Positions 8,380 to 16,708 of a DNA stretch of 64,000 nt are shown here, one piece after another (the first letter of the stretch is position 1; each line of letters opens with the position of its first letter). The DNA is from Halobacteriales archaeon QS_4_62_28 (lineage in GTDB: Archaea; Halobacteriota; Halobacteria; Halobacteriales; Haloarculaceae). The stretch covers positions 96,498 to 160,497 of the forward strand of contig PXRO01000017.1 in the NCBI GenBank assembly GCA_003021685.1. Reading direction: 5' to 3'. The translations under genes and the position numbers were made by a program. A model generated the notes under the pieces. That model was not told where the DNA came from and did not search any database. It saw nothing but the letters and a program-made list of their open reading frames with translations.

Positions 8380-8673
8380 GTGGACCGACAGGCACTCGAC
8401 GAGGCGCTCGCAGACCGCTACGATGCCGACGAGACAGTCCGGCGCGCAGTCACGCGCCAGGCCCGTGATCTGGCAGATTCGGGACAGATCACCGAGGACC
8501 TGGGTTACAGGCTGGCCATCGAGCACGTGCTCTCGAACGTCGACGATGCGCCCGACGACCACACACTCGCCGAGCGCTGGAACTGGTGGCTCGGGTCACT
8601 CGACATCTCACACGGCGGTTACGAGCGGTTCTGGGTCCGGCCAGACGTCGCCGAGGCCGACCGAACAGAGTAG
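8380..8673 (+). CDS. Small conserved haloarchaeal protein, GTG start
   Basis: 97 aa from GTG 8380 (MDRQALDEALADRYDADETV). Longer versions of this frame would run into the RNase P RNA, so the GTG is preferred. The protein is acidic and helical, with motifs RDLADSGQITEDLG, ERWNWWLGSLDIS and GGYERFWVR that look conserved, and it has no Cys pairs or membrane segment. Resembles short uncharacterised haloarchaeal proteins; function unknown. The nearest feature upstream is rnpB on the same strand. Confidence 0.7.
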   Translation: MDRQALDEALADRYDADETVRRAVTRQARDLADSGQITEDLGYRLAIEHVLSNVDDAPDDHTLAERWNWWLGSLDISHGGYERFWVRPDVAEADRTE

Positions 8674-8735
8674 CCTCTCCGGATCGAGACGCCTACAAAA
8701 AACAGTCGTCGTTCGTCGATACGCCGCCAGTGACC

Positions 8736-8858
8736 TCAGAACACTGAGAGTCCGTGTGCCTCTCGTGCGTGTTCGAGAAGCTTTTCCGTGGTTTCGAACT
8801 GCTCACCACAGCTGCACGAGTGATACGTTGTCGTCGTGGTCGACTGGCGTGTCGCCAT
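8736..8858 (-). CDS. 40-residue C2H2-like zinc-finger microprotein
   Basis: Reverse-strand ATG at 8858 opens a 40-aa frame with YHSCSCGEQFETTEKLLEHA and then REAHGLSVF before TGA at 8736-8738. Cys15-x-Cys17 and His30-x4-His35 with Phe21 and Leu27 give a C2H2-type finger with a short Cys knuckle, a pattern common among haloarchaeal microproteins. An AT-rich stretch CATTAAGG at about 8880 on the reverse strand could be the TATA box. Single-finger proteins of this kind may bind nucleic acid or protein; function unknown. Confidence 0.65.
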   Translation of the reverse strand: MATRQSTTTTTYHSCSCGEQFETTEKLLEHAREAHGLSVF

Positions 8859-9100
8859 ACATACACAGTCGGCCCGATCCTTAATGAATGTTTACCCTAT
8901 TTGTGAGACAGACTCACCCGCGTGTCAAGAGATGCCACCATATGGAACGTGTCCACTTTCGCTTGCCCTGTGTCCACGACAGGCCGACCGCCCGTTCGAT
9001 GCGATGGCAAAATCGTCCCTTGTTAATGCTTGTCCACCGGCTACTCACCACTCCGTACACTACCAATACTGATTTACCATCGCTCCACGTGAGAGAATAC

Positions 9101-10387
9101 ATGATCAACGCTCGCACGGCCCTCGCAGTCCTCCTGTCGGGCCTCCTCGTGACGACGGGCATCGCCGGAGTCGCTGGCGCGCAGTCTTCACAGAAAGTGA
9201 CACTGACAGTCACCGTTGTCGACAGTGACGGTGAGGCAGTCGGGGATATCGACCTCATGGCGACGTGGGACGTCGATGGCGGCGGGTCTGTCAACGAGAC
9301 GACTCGGGCAAACGGACAGGCACTGATCGACGTGCCCGACGGGGCCAGGGTGGTTATTTCGGTCGATGACGACCGGTACGTCCGAAACACGCCATACGTC
9401 GTCGAGAATGCAAGCACGAGCGAGATTGAAATCCCAGTAACGGAAAGTGGCACGGCGACAGTCGAAGTCGTCGATAGCGACGGCCCGGTCAACGCGGCCG
9501 TCCAGTTGTACAGTTTCAGATCGAACTCCTATGTCGGGAACACCCGGACAGGCGAAAACGGCCAGTACACCACCCAACCAATCGAACAGGGACAGTACCG
9601 CCTCACCGTCCTGAAAAGCGGCTATCTACGCAATCGCACGACACTGACCGTGGATGGCGACGTGACCCAGCAGGTCGAACTCACGCAGGCCGCTCGACTG
9701 GTGACGTTTTCGGTCACTGACGATCACTCCGACCAGTCACGACCGCTGTCAGGGACGACAATCACGGTGGCTGGCAACACCATCACGACGGTGTCGAACG
9801 GCGAAGCAACGCTCCAGCTCCCGGTCAACAGCGACTACGAGGCTGAAGTCACCAAGGACGGATACGAAACCGTCACACGCTCGTTCTCGGTAAATGAGGA
9901 ACCAGTCCAGCAGAACATCTCGATCCAGCGCACGCCCACGATATCGGTCCAGTCGGATCAGACGCAGGTCGTCGTCGGCCAGTCGGTCCGTGTGACCGTT
10001 ACCGACGAGTACGACGACCCCGTGGAAAACGCCACGCTGTCGATTGACGATGAGACTGTCGGCGAGACCGACGAGACCGGCGCGGCGACGATCCCCATCG
10101 ACAGTATCGGCCAGAACGCCGTCACCGCCACGAGCGGCAATCTGACGGCGACGGTCACCATCAGAGGCGTCGATCCGAGCACCGAGACGCCGACCGACAC
10201 CGCGACGTCGACAGATACCGCGACGCCGACTGACACCGCGACGCCGACGGCAAACGACACCGCGACCGAGCCACAGACCACGACAGAACCGACCAGCATC
10301 ACCGGTCCCGGCTTCACCGGCCTGACGGCGCTGGTGGCCGTCGTGCTTGCCGTGGCACTACTCGCTCGCCGAGTGCGCCACCCTTAA
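9101..10387 (+). CDS. PGF-CTERM surface protein with repeated carboxypeptidase-regulatory/Ig-like domains
   Basis: 428 aa from ATG 9101. A Sec signal peptide (MINARTALAVLLSGLLVTTG...AGAQS) is followed by three or four beta-sandwich modules with the pattern V-x-D-x-D-G-x-x-V and turns such as TGENGQY, typical of CarboxypepD_reg/bacterial Ig-like folds. A Thr/Asp/Pro linker of TDTATPTDTATPT type (probably O-glycosylated) leads to SITGPGFTGLTALVAVVLAVALLARRVRHP: the PGF-CTERM tripartite signal for archaeosortase A cleavage and lipid attachment. It is therefore anchored at the cell surface or S-layer. A longer frame from 8888 is not supported. Confidence 0.85.
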   Translation: MINARTALAVLLSGLLVTTGIAGVAGAQSSQKVTLTVTVVDSDGEAVGDIDLMATWDVDGGGSVNETTRANGQALIDVPDGARVVISVDDDRYVRNTPYVVENASTSEIEIPVTESGTATVEVVDSDGPVNAAVQLYSFRSNSYVGNTRTGENGQYTTQPIEQGQYRLTVLKSGYLRNRTTLTVDGDVTQQVELTQAARLVTFSVTDDHSDQSRPLSGTTITVAGNTITTVSNGEATLQLPVNSDYEAEVTKDGYETVTRSFSVNEEPVQQNISIQRTPTISVQSDQTQVVVGQSVRVTVTDEYDDPVENATLSIDDETVGETDETGAATIPIDSIGQNAVTATSGNLTATVTIRGVDPSTETPTDTATSTDTATPTDTATPTANDTATEPQTTTEPTSITGPGFTGLTALVAVVLAVALLARRVRHP

Positions 10388-10413
10388 TTCGCTAAAGCGC
10401 CCATCACAGTCCA

Positions 10414-11502
10414 ATGACTGTCATCGAGGGCGTCCACGAGGATCACGATGCCACATTCCGCGAAGTAGGCGGGAATCGCGTCGTCGCCAACTACGGTCGC
10501 CCCGAGCGCGTCCATCGGGCGGTTCGGCAGGTCGTCGGCGTCATCGAGATGGGCTATGGCGTCGTGGCCATCACCGGCGAGGACCGGGTCGATTTCGTCG
10601 ACAACGCCGTCTCGAACCGCGTCCCGACTACTGACGGCGAGGGTGTGTACACGCTCTTACTCGATCCGCAGGGCCACGTCGAAACCGAACTGTACGTCTA
10701 CAACGCCGGCGAGCGCCTGCTCCTCTTTGTCCCGCCGGCCCGCGCCCGACCGCTGATCGAGGACTGGCGTGAGAAGACGTTTATTCAGGACGTGACGATC
10801 ACCGACGCGACCGACGACCTCGCGGTCTTTGGCATCCACGGCCCGCAGGCGACCGAAAAGGTCGCGAGCGTCCTCAACCACGCCGCCTCTCCCAGTGAAC
10901 ACCTCTCCTTCGTTCGTGGTTCGATGGTTGACGCCGGTGTGACGGTGATCCGCGGCGATGGGCTTGTCGGCGAGGACGGGTACGAGGTCGTCTGTTCGGT
11001 CGACGTGGCCAGTGACGTTTTCGACACGCTGGAGAACCGCGGTCTCAACGCCGCGCCCTTTGGCTACGACACCTGGGACGCGCTCACGCTCGAAGCGGGC
11101 ACGCCGCTGTTCGACACCGAAATCGAAGGCCGGATTCCCAACGCCGTGGGACTTGGCAACGGCGTCGACTTCGAGAAAGGCTGTTTCGTCGGCCAGGAGG
11201 TCGTCTCTCGCATTCAGAACCGCGGTCGCCCGCCGGGACGCCTCGTCGGTCTGACCTGTGAGGCCGTCCCCGATGGCGGTGCGGCGGTGTTTGCCGGCGA
11301 CGCCGCAGTCGGTGAAATCACCCGCGCCCTCGCGAGTCCGACCCGCGAGGAACCGATTGCCTTCGCGGCCGTCGACTACAACTTACCCGACGATCCGCTG
11401 TCAGTTCGCGTCGATGGCGAGGAAGCAGTCGCCGAACGCGCCGAGTTGCCCTTCGTCGAGGGGTCTGACGAGTCTGCGCGACTGCCGCGGTGCCCCGCGT
11501 AG
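10414..11502 (+). CDS. YgfZ/GcvT-like folate-binding protein
   Basis: 362 aa of the aminomethyltransferase (GcvT) superfamily. The signature KGCFVGQEVVSRIQNRGRPP (about residues 250-270) is the YgfZ/IBA57/CAF17 motif with conserved Cys, which separates this group from true glycine-cleavage T-proteins. Family members bind tetrahydrofolate and help assemble or maintain Fe-S clusters; some haloarchaeal members are annotated as aminomethyltransferase without proof. Further family features are the GIHGPQAT and GEDGYEV segments. The gene starts 27 bp after the surface protein gene, so cotranscription is possible. Confidence 0.83.
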   Translation: MTVIEGVHEDHDATFREVGGNRVVANYGRPERVHRAVRQVVGVIEMGYGVVAITGEDRVDFVDNAVSNRVPTTDGEGVYTLLLDPQGHVETELYVYNAGERLLLFVPPARARPLIEDWREKTFIQDVTITDATDDLAVFGIHGPQATEKVASVLNHAASPSEHLSFVRGSMVDAGVTVIRGDGLVGEDGYEVVCSVDVASDVFDTLENRGLNAAPFGYDTWDALTLEAGTPLFDTEIEGRIPNAVGLGNGVDFEKGCFVGQEVVSRIQNRGRPPGRLVGLTCEAVPDGGAAVFAGDAAVGEITRALASPTREEPIAFAAVDYNLPDDPLSVRVDGEEAVAERAELPFVEGSDESARLPRCPA

Positions 11503-11576
11503 CGACTACGCCGTCGTCTCCTGATCACTCGAAGGCCATACCGACGCTCACGGACGAGCGTCACAGGACCGTCACG

Positions 11577-12662
11577 TCAGGACCGGGAGAAGAGCGCTTT
11601 CAGTTGCTCTGTCGAGAACAGCGACGACGGCCGGTCCATGTGAACACCGATTTCGCCCTCGAAGGCAGCCATCCCCACTTGCTGGACGGGACCGGGCAGC
11701 GAGTACCCGGCGCGGACGAGATGGCCCAGACGGATATCTGTGCGTAGGTCCTCGCGCCAGGCACGCTCGTAGTCGCCCAGCGTCCCGGGGTCGTCGGGGT
11801 CGATTTCGCGGGCGGCGTGGTCGGCGGCGGTCATGCCATAGAGGATGCCACCGCCGGTGAACGGCTTGGTCTGGGCGGCGGCATCACCGATCAGGGCCGA
11901 GCGCCGGCCAGTGACCCGCCTGGGCGGGCCAATTGGGATCAGACCCGAACAGCGGTGATCCGTCCTGACGCCGTAGCCGGCGGTGAACGACTCGAAGCGC
12001 TCGCGAACGTCGTGGCCGGGCGGCATCGCCAGTCCGTATTCGACGCCGGCCTCGCCCCGCGGAATGCGCCACGCGAAAAAGCGTGGGACGGTCAGGTGGA
12101 CGTCGACGAAGTTCTGGTGGTCGACTTCGTCGGTAAAGCCCAACACGCCGTGGAGGAGTTCACCGGGTTCGGGCAGGTCGAGCGCTCGGCGGACCCGGGA
12201 TTTCGGGCCGTCACAGCCAGTGACCATCTTGGCCTCGTGGGTCTCGGTCCCCTCGGGTCCCCGAACCTCGACGGTCACGCCGTCGGCGCGTTCGGTCACG
12301 TCCAGTACGGTGTGGTTCTCGCGCAGGTCCGTCCCGGCCTCGCGGGCCAGTTCGGCGAGTCGCCTGTCCAGCCCGACCCGGTCGATGACGTTCGAAATCG
12401 TCTCGTCCTTGTAGAAGGGATGGGCCTCACTCGACGGCCCGCCACGGTGAAAACGCGCGCCCGAAATCTCGTTCTGGAACAGCGCGTCGCGCGCGTCGTC
12501 GGGGACGAACTCCCAGATATCCGTGCTGACGTGGCCAGAACAGGCCAGTGGCTCGCCGACGGTGCCCTGCTCGAAGGCGAGCACGTCGTGGCCGGCCTCG
12601 CTGGCCCGCCGAGCGAACCGGGAGCCGGCGGGACCGCAGCCAACGACGACGAAATCGTGCAT
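11577..12662 (-). CDS. Geranylgeranyl reductase-family flavoprotein
   Basis: 361 aa from ATG 12662 (MHDFVVVGCGPAGSRFARRA). The N-terminal dinucleotide-binding motif GCGPAGS, the GCDGPKSRVRR motif and LIGDAAAQTKPFTGGGILYG (FAD-ribose motif) place it in the geranylgeranyl reductase/FixC-like family. The C-P/L-A-CSGHVS motif near residue 45 matches the Cys-containing YxWxFP-type region of the family. Such enzymes saturate isoprenoid chains of archaeal lipids, quinones or related molecules; which of the several haloarchaeal paralogues this is cannot be told. Conventional start, not the longer upstream frame to 12767. Confidence 0.83.
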   Translation of the reverse strand: MHDFVVVGCGPAGSRFARRASEAGHDVLAFEQGTVGEPLACSGHVSTDIWEFVPDDARDALFQNEISGARFHRGGPSSEAHPFYKDETISNVIDRVGLDRRLAELAREAGTDLRENHTVLDVTERADGVTVEVRGPEGTETHEAKMVTGCDGPKSRVRRALDLPEPGELLHGVLGFTDEVDHQNFVDVHLTVPRFFAWRIPRGEAGVEYGLAMPPGHDVRERFESFTAGYGVRTDHRCSGLIPIGPPRRVTGRRSALIGDAAAQTKPFTGGGILYGMTAADHAAREIDPDDPGTLGDYERAWREDLRTDIRLGHLVRAGYSLPGPVQQVGMAAFEGEIGVHMDRPSSLFSTEQLKALFSRS

Positions 12663-12826
12663 ACCTGTCGATTGGGCAGGGAAGACATATGCTTTGTTAG
12701 ATAGCTTTTTCGCCGACGATTCCTGTGACCTGCACGTGACGGGGTACCAGCCTGGCGTCTGTAACATCGGGCGCTGTTCACGCTTCGTATACCGTCACTC
12801 CTCACTGACTTTTCGGACGTGACAAC

Positions 12827-13066
12827 TTACTTCGGCTTCCAGTCGAGTTCGATCCGGACAGTTTCTCGGTTCCCGCGAAACCGGCGTTGCTTCTCGACGA
12901 CATCGATCCTGTAATTGACAGTGTCTGCGGGGTTGAGTGCGATGTCTTTGTTGCCGACGCTGACGGTCATATCCTTCCCTTCGCGAAGTCCACTGGCGAT
13001 GGCGTTCAGTCGGTCCGCGGCGCGCTCGCGCTCCAACTGTTCGGCACTGCTTGTCTCTTCTGCCAT
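12827..13066 (-). CDS. Amphi-Trp domain protein
   Basis: 79 aa (MAEETSSAEQLERERAADRL). An N-terminal amphipathic helix rich in Glu/Arg is followed by a short beta region ending ETVRIELDWKPK, matching the amphi-Trp domain found in many small haloarchaeal proteins. There is no catalytic motif. Function unknown; it stands alone between a reductase gene and the TnpB element. Confidence 0.75.
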   Translation of the reverse strand: MAEETSSAEQLERERAADRLNAIASGLREGKDMTVSVGNKDIALNPADTVNYRIDVVEKQRRFRGNRETVRIELDWKPK

Positions 13067-13204
13067 ACAGGGACAGCAGCGCGAAGACGTTTCATTATGC
13101 GGTACTTACGGAAAATCAAGGCGAAAGCCTCGCGCTTTAGCGCGGGGATGAAGCCGACTTGATACAGAATAAACCACACGACGATGACTGCTTGTAATCC
13201 CAAC

Positions 13205-13215
13205 GTTTATTACTA
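13205..13215 (+). promoter_or_regulatory. Putative TATA box of tnpB
   Basis: GTTTATTACTA lies about 27 bp upstream of the GTG start at 13237, predicting a leaderless tnpB mRNA. A 6-bp hairpin (CACGCT/AGCGTG, 13221-13226 with 13233-13238) overlaps the start codon at the DNA level. Confidence 0.5.
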
Positions 13216-13236
13216 ATTGACACGCTCGAAACAAGC

Positions 13237-14637
13237 GTGAGCGACCGGCCACAACGAACGAACACGTACACCGCTGACCCGGTCAGCGACCGGTATCGGG
13301 AGTGTTTGTTCGAGTGGCTGGCCGCACACGCTCCACTCTGGAACCAGATCACCTACCGCCGCCGACAACAGTACTTCGCTGAAGATGGCGACATCTGGGA
13401 CGTAGAGTATACCGATTTATACGCGCAATACGCTCCGGTCCTCGGGAAAGCAACGTGCCAGCAACTCGCTCGAAAAAACAGCGAAGCCTGGCGAAGCCAC
13501 TTCGAACTCCTCTCACAATACCACGATGAATTATACCCATCGGTGACCGAAAAGCCCTCTCCGCCGGGATATTGGGGCAGCCGTGACGATGGCTACGAGT
13601 TGTACGGTCTCGTCCGCAACGACCTCTACACGTTCGACTGGGACGACCACCGAAGTACACTCGAATTCGGCGTCGGTAGCGTACTCGAAGACCGGTACGG
13701 TTTCGAGCACAACGAGCGCATCACACTCGAAGTCCGTGGCAAGCCGCACTGGCGCGGTGACGATAGTCGATTGGAACTCATCTACGATGAGCACGCTGAC
13801 CAGCTTCGTGTCCAGCACCCTGTCCGCATTCAGTCAGACGATCTCAGAGAACAGCGGCAGGCTGCATTCACTCATACACTCGATTCCGAGAACACGACGC
13901 AATCAGCAGCCATCGATGTTGGCGCAAACAACACGCTGGCGGTCGTCACCGAAGACGGCGATACCGCTGTGTACCACGCCCGCCCTGAGTTCGAACGATT
14001 CCAGACGCAGTCTACGCGCATCGCAACACTCCAATCGCAACTTCCAGAGGGTCAGTGGACAAGCACTCGAATCAAGCGCATCTATGCCGACCGCTCACGG
14101 AAGCGTGATCATAGTCGGGACGCGGCAGTGAAACACGCTGCTGAGTGGTTGCTCGACCGCAACGTTGAGACGGTCTACGTCGGTGATCTCACGGACGTGC
14201 TGGCGACTCATTGGAGTGCTGATGTGAACGAGAAGACGCACGCGTTCTGGTCGCACGGCGAGTTGACTAACCGCATCACGCTCACGCTTGGTGATGTCGG
14301 TATCACGGTCACAGAGGTAGACGAATACGACACGAGCAGTCAGTGTCCCGCGTGCGCCAGTGAGACCGTCACACGTGACGGGGACTCGTTCTGGTGTAAC
14401 GACTGCGGATTAGAGGCGCACAGCGACATCGTTGGGGCGTGGAACATATTGCAGTCCGAAGTTGGGCCGATGGCTCGGCCTGCTGCTCTGTCTGCTGAAC
14501 GCGACAGGGACGCACCCACGGACGGGGCGTACTGGCAGTGGAACGACCACGACTGGATACCCGCCGATTTTGGGGAACAGTCACGGTCACTCGACCAACC
14601 CAGCGTCAGCAAACCCGCAAGTTCACAGCCGGGGTAA
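13237..14637 (+). CDS. tnpB: RNA-guided endonuclease TnpB family protein
   Basis: 466 aa from GTG 13237. The RuvC-I Asp lies in SAAIDVGANNTLAVV (Asp227), the zinc finger is Cys370-x2-Cys373 with Cys387-x2-Cys390, and the RuvC-III Asp is in AHSDIVGAWNIL (Asp397). At the RuvC-II position, where TnpB usually has Glu before Asp-Leu, this protein reads VYVGDLTDVL (Gly316). Either activity is lost or another acidic residue replaces it; Glu332 in DVNEKTH is a candidate. TnpB proteins cut DNA using an RNA from the element's 3' end and so help the element persist. Length and reading frame appear intact. Confidence 0.9.
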   Translation: MSDRPQRTNTYTADPVSDRYRECLFEWLAAHAPLWNQITYRRRQQYFAEDGDIWDVEYTDLYAQYAPVLGKATCQQLARKNSEAWRSHFELLSQYHDELYPSVTEKPSPPGYWGSRDDGYELYGLVRNDLYTFDWDDHRSTLEFGVGSVLEDRYGFEHNERITLEVRGKPHWRGDDSRLELIYDEHADQLRVQHPVRIQSDDLREQRQAAFTHTLDSENTTQSAAIDVGANNTLAVVTEDGDTAVYHARPEFERFQTQSTRIATLQSQLPEGQWTSTRIKRIYADRSRKRDHSRDAAVKHAAEWLLDRNVETVYVGDLTDVLATHWSADVNEKTHAFWSHGELTNRITLTLGDVGITVTEVDEYDTSSQCPACASETVTRDGDSFWCNDCGLEAHSDIVGAWNILQSEVGPMARPAALSAERDRDAPTDGAYWQWNDHDWIPADFGEQSRSLDQPSVSKPASSQPG

Positions 14638-14697
14638 TCGACTGACTGGATTACCCACGGAGGAATCCTCGCACTTCAGCGCGGGGAGGAAGTCAAA
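14638..14697 (+). ncRNA. Predicted right-end guide RNA (omegaRNA) region of the tnpB element
   Basis: Between the tnpB stop and the right end lies CCCACGGAGGAATCC, then a hairpin CCTCGCACTTCAGCGCGGGG and the tip AGGAAGTCAA. The same CCCACGGAGGAA motif and a similar GGAGGATGTCA tip occur at the 3' end of the second tnpB (about 62977-63068). By family knowledge the RNA from this position, extending into the flank, is the TnpB guide. Position is seen; the RNA role is inferred. Confidence 0.55.
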
Positions 14698-14858
14698 TGA
14701 CGAATACCTTGCCTACTGTCGGTTCGTACACGAAGACTGTTCGAGTCGAATCGTGGTCGTTTCGGACCGTATTCGAGGCCTGTCGAAGTTTACGGAGATC
14801 CACGCACCGCTGGAACGTCCGATCGGATCTCTGCACACGCTCTCCTCCGGTAGCCGAT

Positions 14859-14866
14859 AGTATAAG
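14859..14866 (+). promoter_or_regulatory. TATA box of the DUF7562-like gene
   Basis: AGTATAAG lies about 27 bp upstream of ATG 14891, consistent with a leaderless transcript. Confidence 0.55.
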
Positions 14867-14890
14867 TAGGATCACGCGTAATCCTCAGCT

Positions 14891-15166
14891 ATGCTTGGTT
14901 CCCGGAATGCCCGGGATGTCGTCATCTGCATCGCCTGCGGGGAGTCGGTTCCCCGGTCGGACGCTCGCGAATACGACAAACACGGCGACCGATGGAATCG
15001 GTCCGACAAGGACTTCGAACACCTCTGCAAACCGTGTTACAACGACCTGACACACCAGCCACGGGCCGGCCTCGAAGCCCTCCTCAAAGACATCGAGGCC
15101 GACGCCGACGGCCGAAATTCGTTTCTCCAGCGGTACACGGAACTCGCCGAAAAGCGACGGGACTGA
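14891..15166 (+). CDS. Small Cys-rich zinc-ribbon-like protein (DUF7562-like)
   Basis: 91 aa (MLGSRNARDVVICIACGESV). Two CxxC knuckles, CIAC (about residues 13-16) and CKPC (about 46-49), form a probable zinc site around a conserved basic/aromatic segment (HGDRWNRSDKDFEHLCKPC). The C-terminal half is an acidic amphipathic helix. It resembles short haloarchaeal proteins of unknown function. The region between tnpB and this gene (14698-14890) shows no convincing gene apart from the promoter. Confidence 0.75.
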   Translation: MLGSRNARDVVICIACGESVPRSDAREYDKHGDRWNRSDKDFEHLCKPCYNDLTHQPRAGLEALLKDIEADADGRNSFLQRYTELAEKRRD

Positions 15167-15252
15167 TTTCGAGATTCCGGCGGAATCTCGCACGCCTCGC
15201 GGGTCGCCGTTCTCCCCGCTCGCTATTTCGAGATTCTAGCGGAATCTCGCAC
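15166..15252. repeat. Two directly repeated hairpins before the RNB ribonuclease gene
   Basis: A 28-bp unit ATTTCGAGATTC...GGAATCTCGCAC occurs twice, at 15166-15193 and 15225-15252, 59 bp apart. Each unit is itself a hairpin: CGAGATTCC/GGAATCTCG with 3-nt loop (15170-15190), and CGAGATTC/GAATCTCG with 5-nt loop (15229-15249). They fill the 122-bp gap between two rightward genes. Confidence 0.8.
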
Positions 15253-15288
15253 ACAATGCCTAACTGTCCACTCCTCATACCTCGGGCC

Positions 15289-16602
15289 ATGAGTAACGAG
15301 GACGCCCAGGCCGCGGCCGGGACGCCGGAGGGACAGGGCCCAGTCGAAATCGACGAGGAGATGGCTCGCCACATGGCGAACAAGCGCGAGGAACTGTTCG
15401 AGAAGTTCGAGATCCGCGACGAGTTCCCTCCGGAGGTCATCGAAGAGGCCAAAGAGCGGACGACTGGTGTCCAGCAAGAAATCGCCGACGAGATCGACGA
15501 GCGACGAGATCTACGTGATCTGACGACGTGGACGACCGACCCGATCGACGCCCAGGACTTCGACGATGCGCTGTCAATCGAGGAACGAAACGAGGAGTAC
15601 GTCCTGTGGGTTCACATCGCCGACGTAACCCACTACGTCAATCCGGACACGGCGATGTGGGACGAGGCCGTCGAACGCGGGAACACGGTGTACCTGCCGG
15701 GCTACACCATCCACATGCTGCCCCCGATTCTCGCCGAGACGGTGTGTTCGCTCGTGCCCAACGAGGACCGACTGGCCCATACCGTCGAGATGCACCTCGA
15801 CAAGGAGAACCTGGGCTACGAGACCATCGAGATTTACAAGTCCGTCATCGAGAGCGACGCCCGCCTCACCTACACGGAGGCCGAACGACTACTCGACGAC
15901 CCAGAGACCGCCGAGGACCTGCTGGAGGACCAGCGCGTCGACCTCGCAGCGAAGAACGAACTGGTGTGGCAACTCGCGGATCGGATGCACGAACAGCGCA
16001 AGGAGGACGGCTCGCTCGTCCTCAACCCGAGTCGGGACCGCGCACACACCATCATCGAGGAGTGCATGCTCAAGGCCAACAAGGCCGTCACCCACGAACT
16101 CATGTGGGACCGCGGCGTCGAGGCGATGTACCGGGTCCATCCCCAGCCAAGCCCCGAGGAGTGGGACGAGGCACTCGTCGAGATTCAGGAACTCGACGGC
16201 GTCTCCATCCCGGGATCGACCTGGGACGACCCGCGGAAGGCGGTCAACGCCACGCTCGAACAGGCACCGGGTCGGCAACTGGACAAGATCCAGTGGGCCG
16301 TGATGAAGGTGATGCCCCGTGCGAAGTACATGAACGATCCCTTCGGCGGGCATCACGCGCTCAATTTCGAAATCTACGGCCACTTCACCTCGCCGATCCG
16401 TCGACTCTCGGACCTGATCAACCACTGGATCGTCTACACGAACGACGTGCCAGAGGACCTCATCGCGCTGTGTGACCAGGCCAGCGACAAACAGAAGGCC
16501 GCAGAGACCTGCGAGCGCGAGTACAAGCAGTTCCTCGAAGAGATCGGTCTCGATCCGTCGGCCGTCAACAACCGCGGTCTCGACATCGTCGATATCGAGT
16601 GA
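15289..16602 (+). CDS. RNB-domain (RNase II/R-like) exoribonuclease
   Basis: 437 aa from ATG 15289 (MSNEDAQAAAGTPEGQGPVE). The RNB catalytic acidic cluster is clear: TTDPIDAQDFDDALSIEE (about residues 80-97), with LWVHIADVTHYV, the GNTVYLPGYTIHMLPPIL strand and the FTSPIRRLSDLINHW signature near residue 365. Unlike bacterial RNase R there is no room for N-terminal cold-shock domains or a C-terminal S1 domain, which matches the short haloarchaeal RNase R. It degrades RNA 3' to 5'. Twin hairpins precede it and repeat A3 begins at its stop codon. Confidence 0.87.
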   Translation: MSNEDAQAAAGTPEGQGPVEIDEEMARHMANKREELFEKFEIRDEFPPEVIEEAKERTTGVQQEIADEIDERRDLRDLTTWTTDPIDAQDFDDALSIEERNEEYVLWVHIADVTHYVNPDTAMWDEAVERGNTVYLPGYTIHMLPPILAETVCSLVPNEDRLAHTVEMHLDKENLGYETIEIYKSVIESDARLTYTEAERLLDDPETAEDLLEDQRVDLAAKNELVWQLADRMHEQRKEDGSLVLNPSRDRAHTIIEECMLKANKAVTHELMWDRGVEAMYRVHPQPSPEEWDEALVEIQELDGVSIPGSTWDDPRKAVNATLEQAPGRQLDKIQWAVMKVMPRAKYMNDPFGGHHALNFEIYGHFTSPIRRLSDLINHWIVYTNDVPEDLIALCDQASDKQKAAETCEREYKQFLEEIGLDPSAVNNRGLDIVDIE

Positions 16603-16683
16603 TAGTGACTGTTGTAACTGATTACCGGATCGGTCGCACGTCGTCGTGCGATCAATCCCGTACAGACTTACAACAGTCACTAT
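16602..16683. repeat. Palindromic repeat family A, copy A3
   Basis: 82 bp identical or nearly identical to A1, beginning inside the TGA stop codon of the RNB gene, in the convergent gap before the HxlR gene stop at 16709. The flanking base is G on both sides. As RNA from either direction it would form a very stable hairpin and might act as a terminator or stabiliser here. Confidence 0.9.
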
Positions 16684-16708
16684 GATACACGGCCCGGCCT
16701 CGCTGTCG

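Larger units (their letters stand above)
13117..14697 (+). mobile_element. IS1341-type element carrying tnpB only
   Basis: A tnpB gene lies between two similar GC-rich hairpins: CCTCGCGCTTTAGCGCGGGG at about 13130-13150 on the left and CCTCGCACTTCAGCGCGGGG at about 14668-14690 on the right, the latter followed by AGGAAGTCAA. Hairpin ends without terminal inverted repeats are usual for the IS200/IS605 superfamily. No tnpA (Y1 transposase) is present, so movement would need a TnpA in trans. The exact left boundary cannot be fixed. Confidence 0.75.

Noticed and set aside
14693..14875. 60-aa minus-strand frame downstream of tnpB
   Set aside because: Overlaps the tnpB right end and the promoter of the next gene, with no recognisable features.
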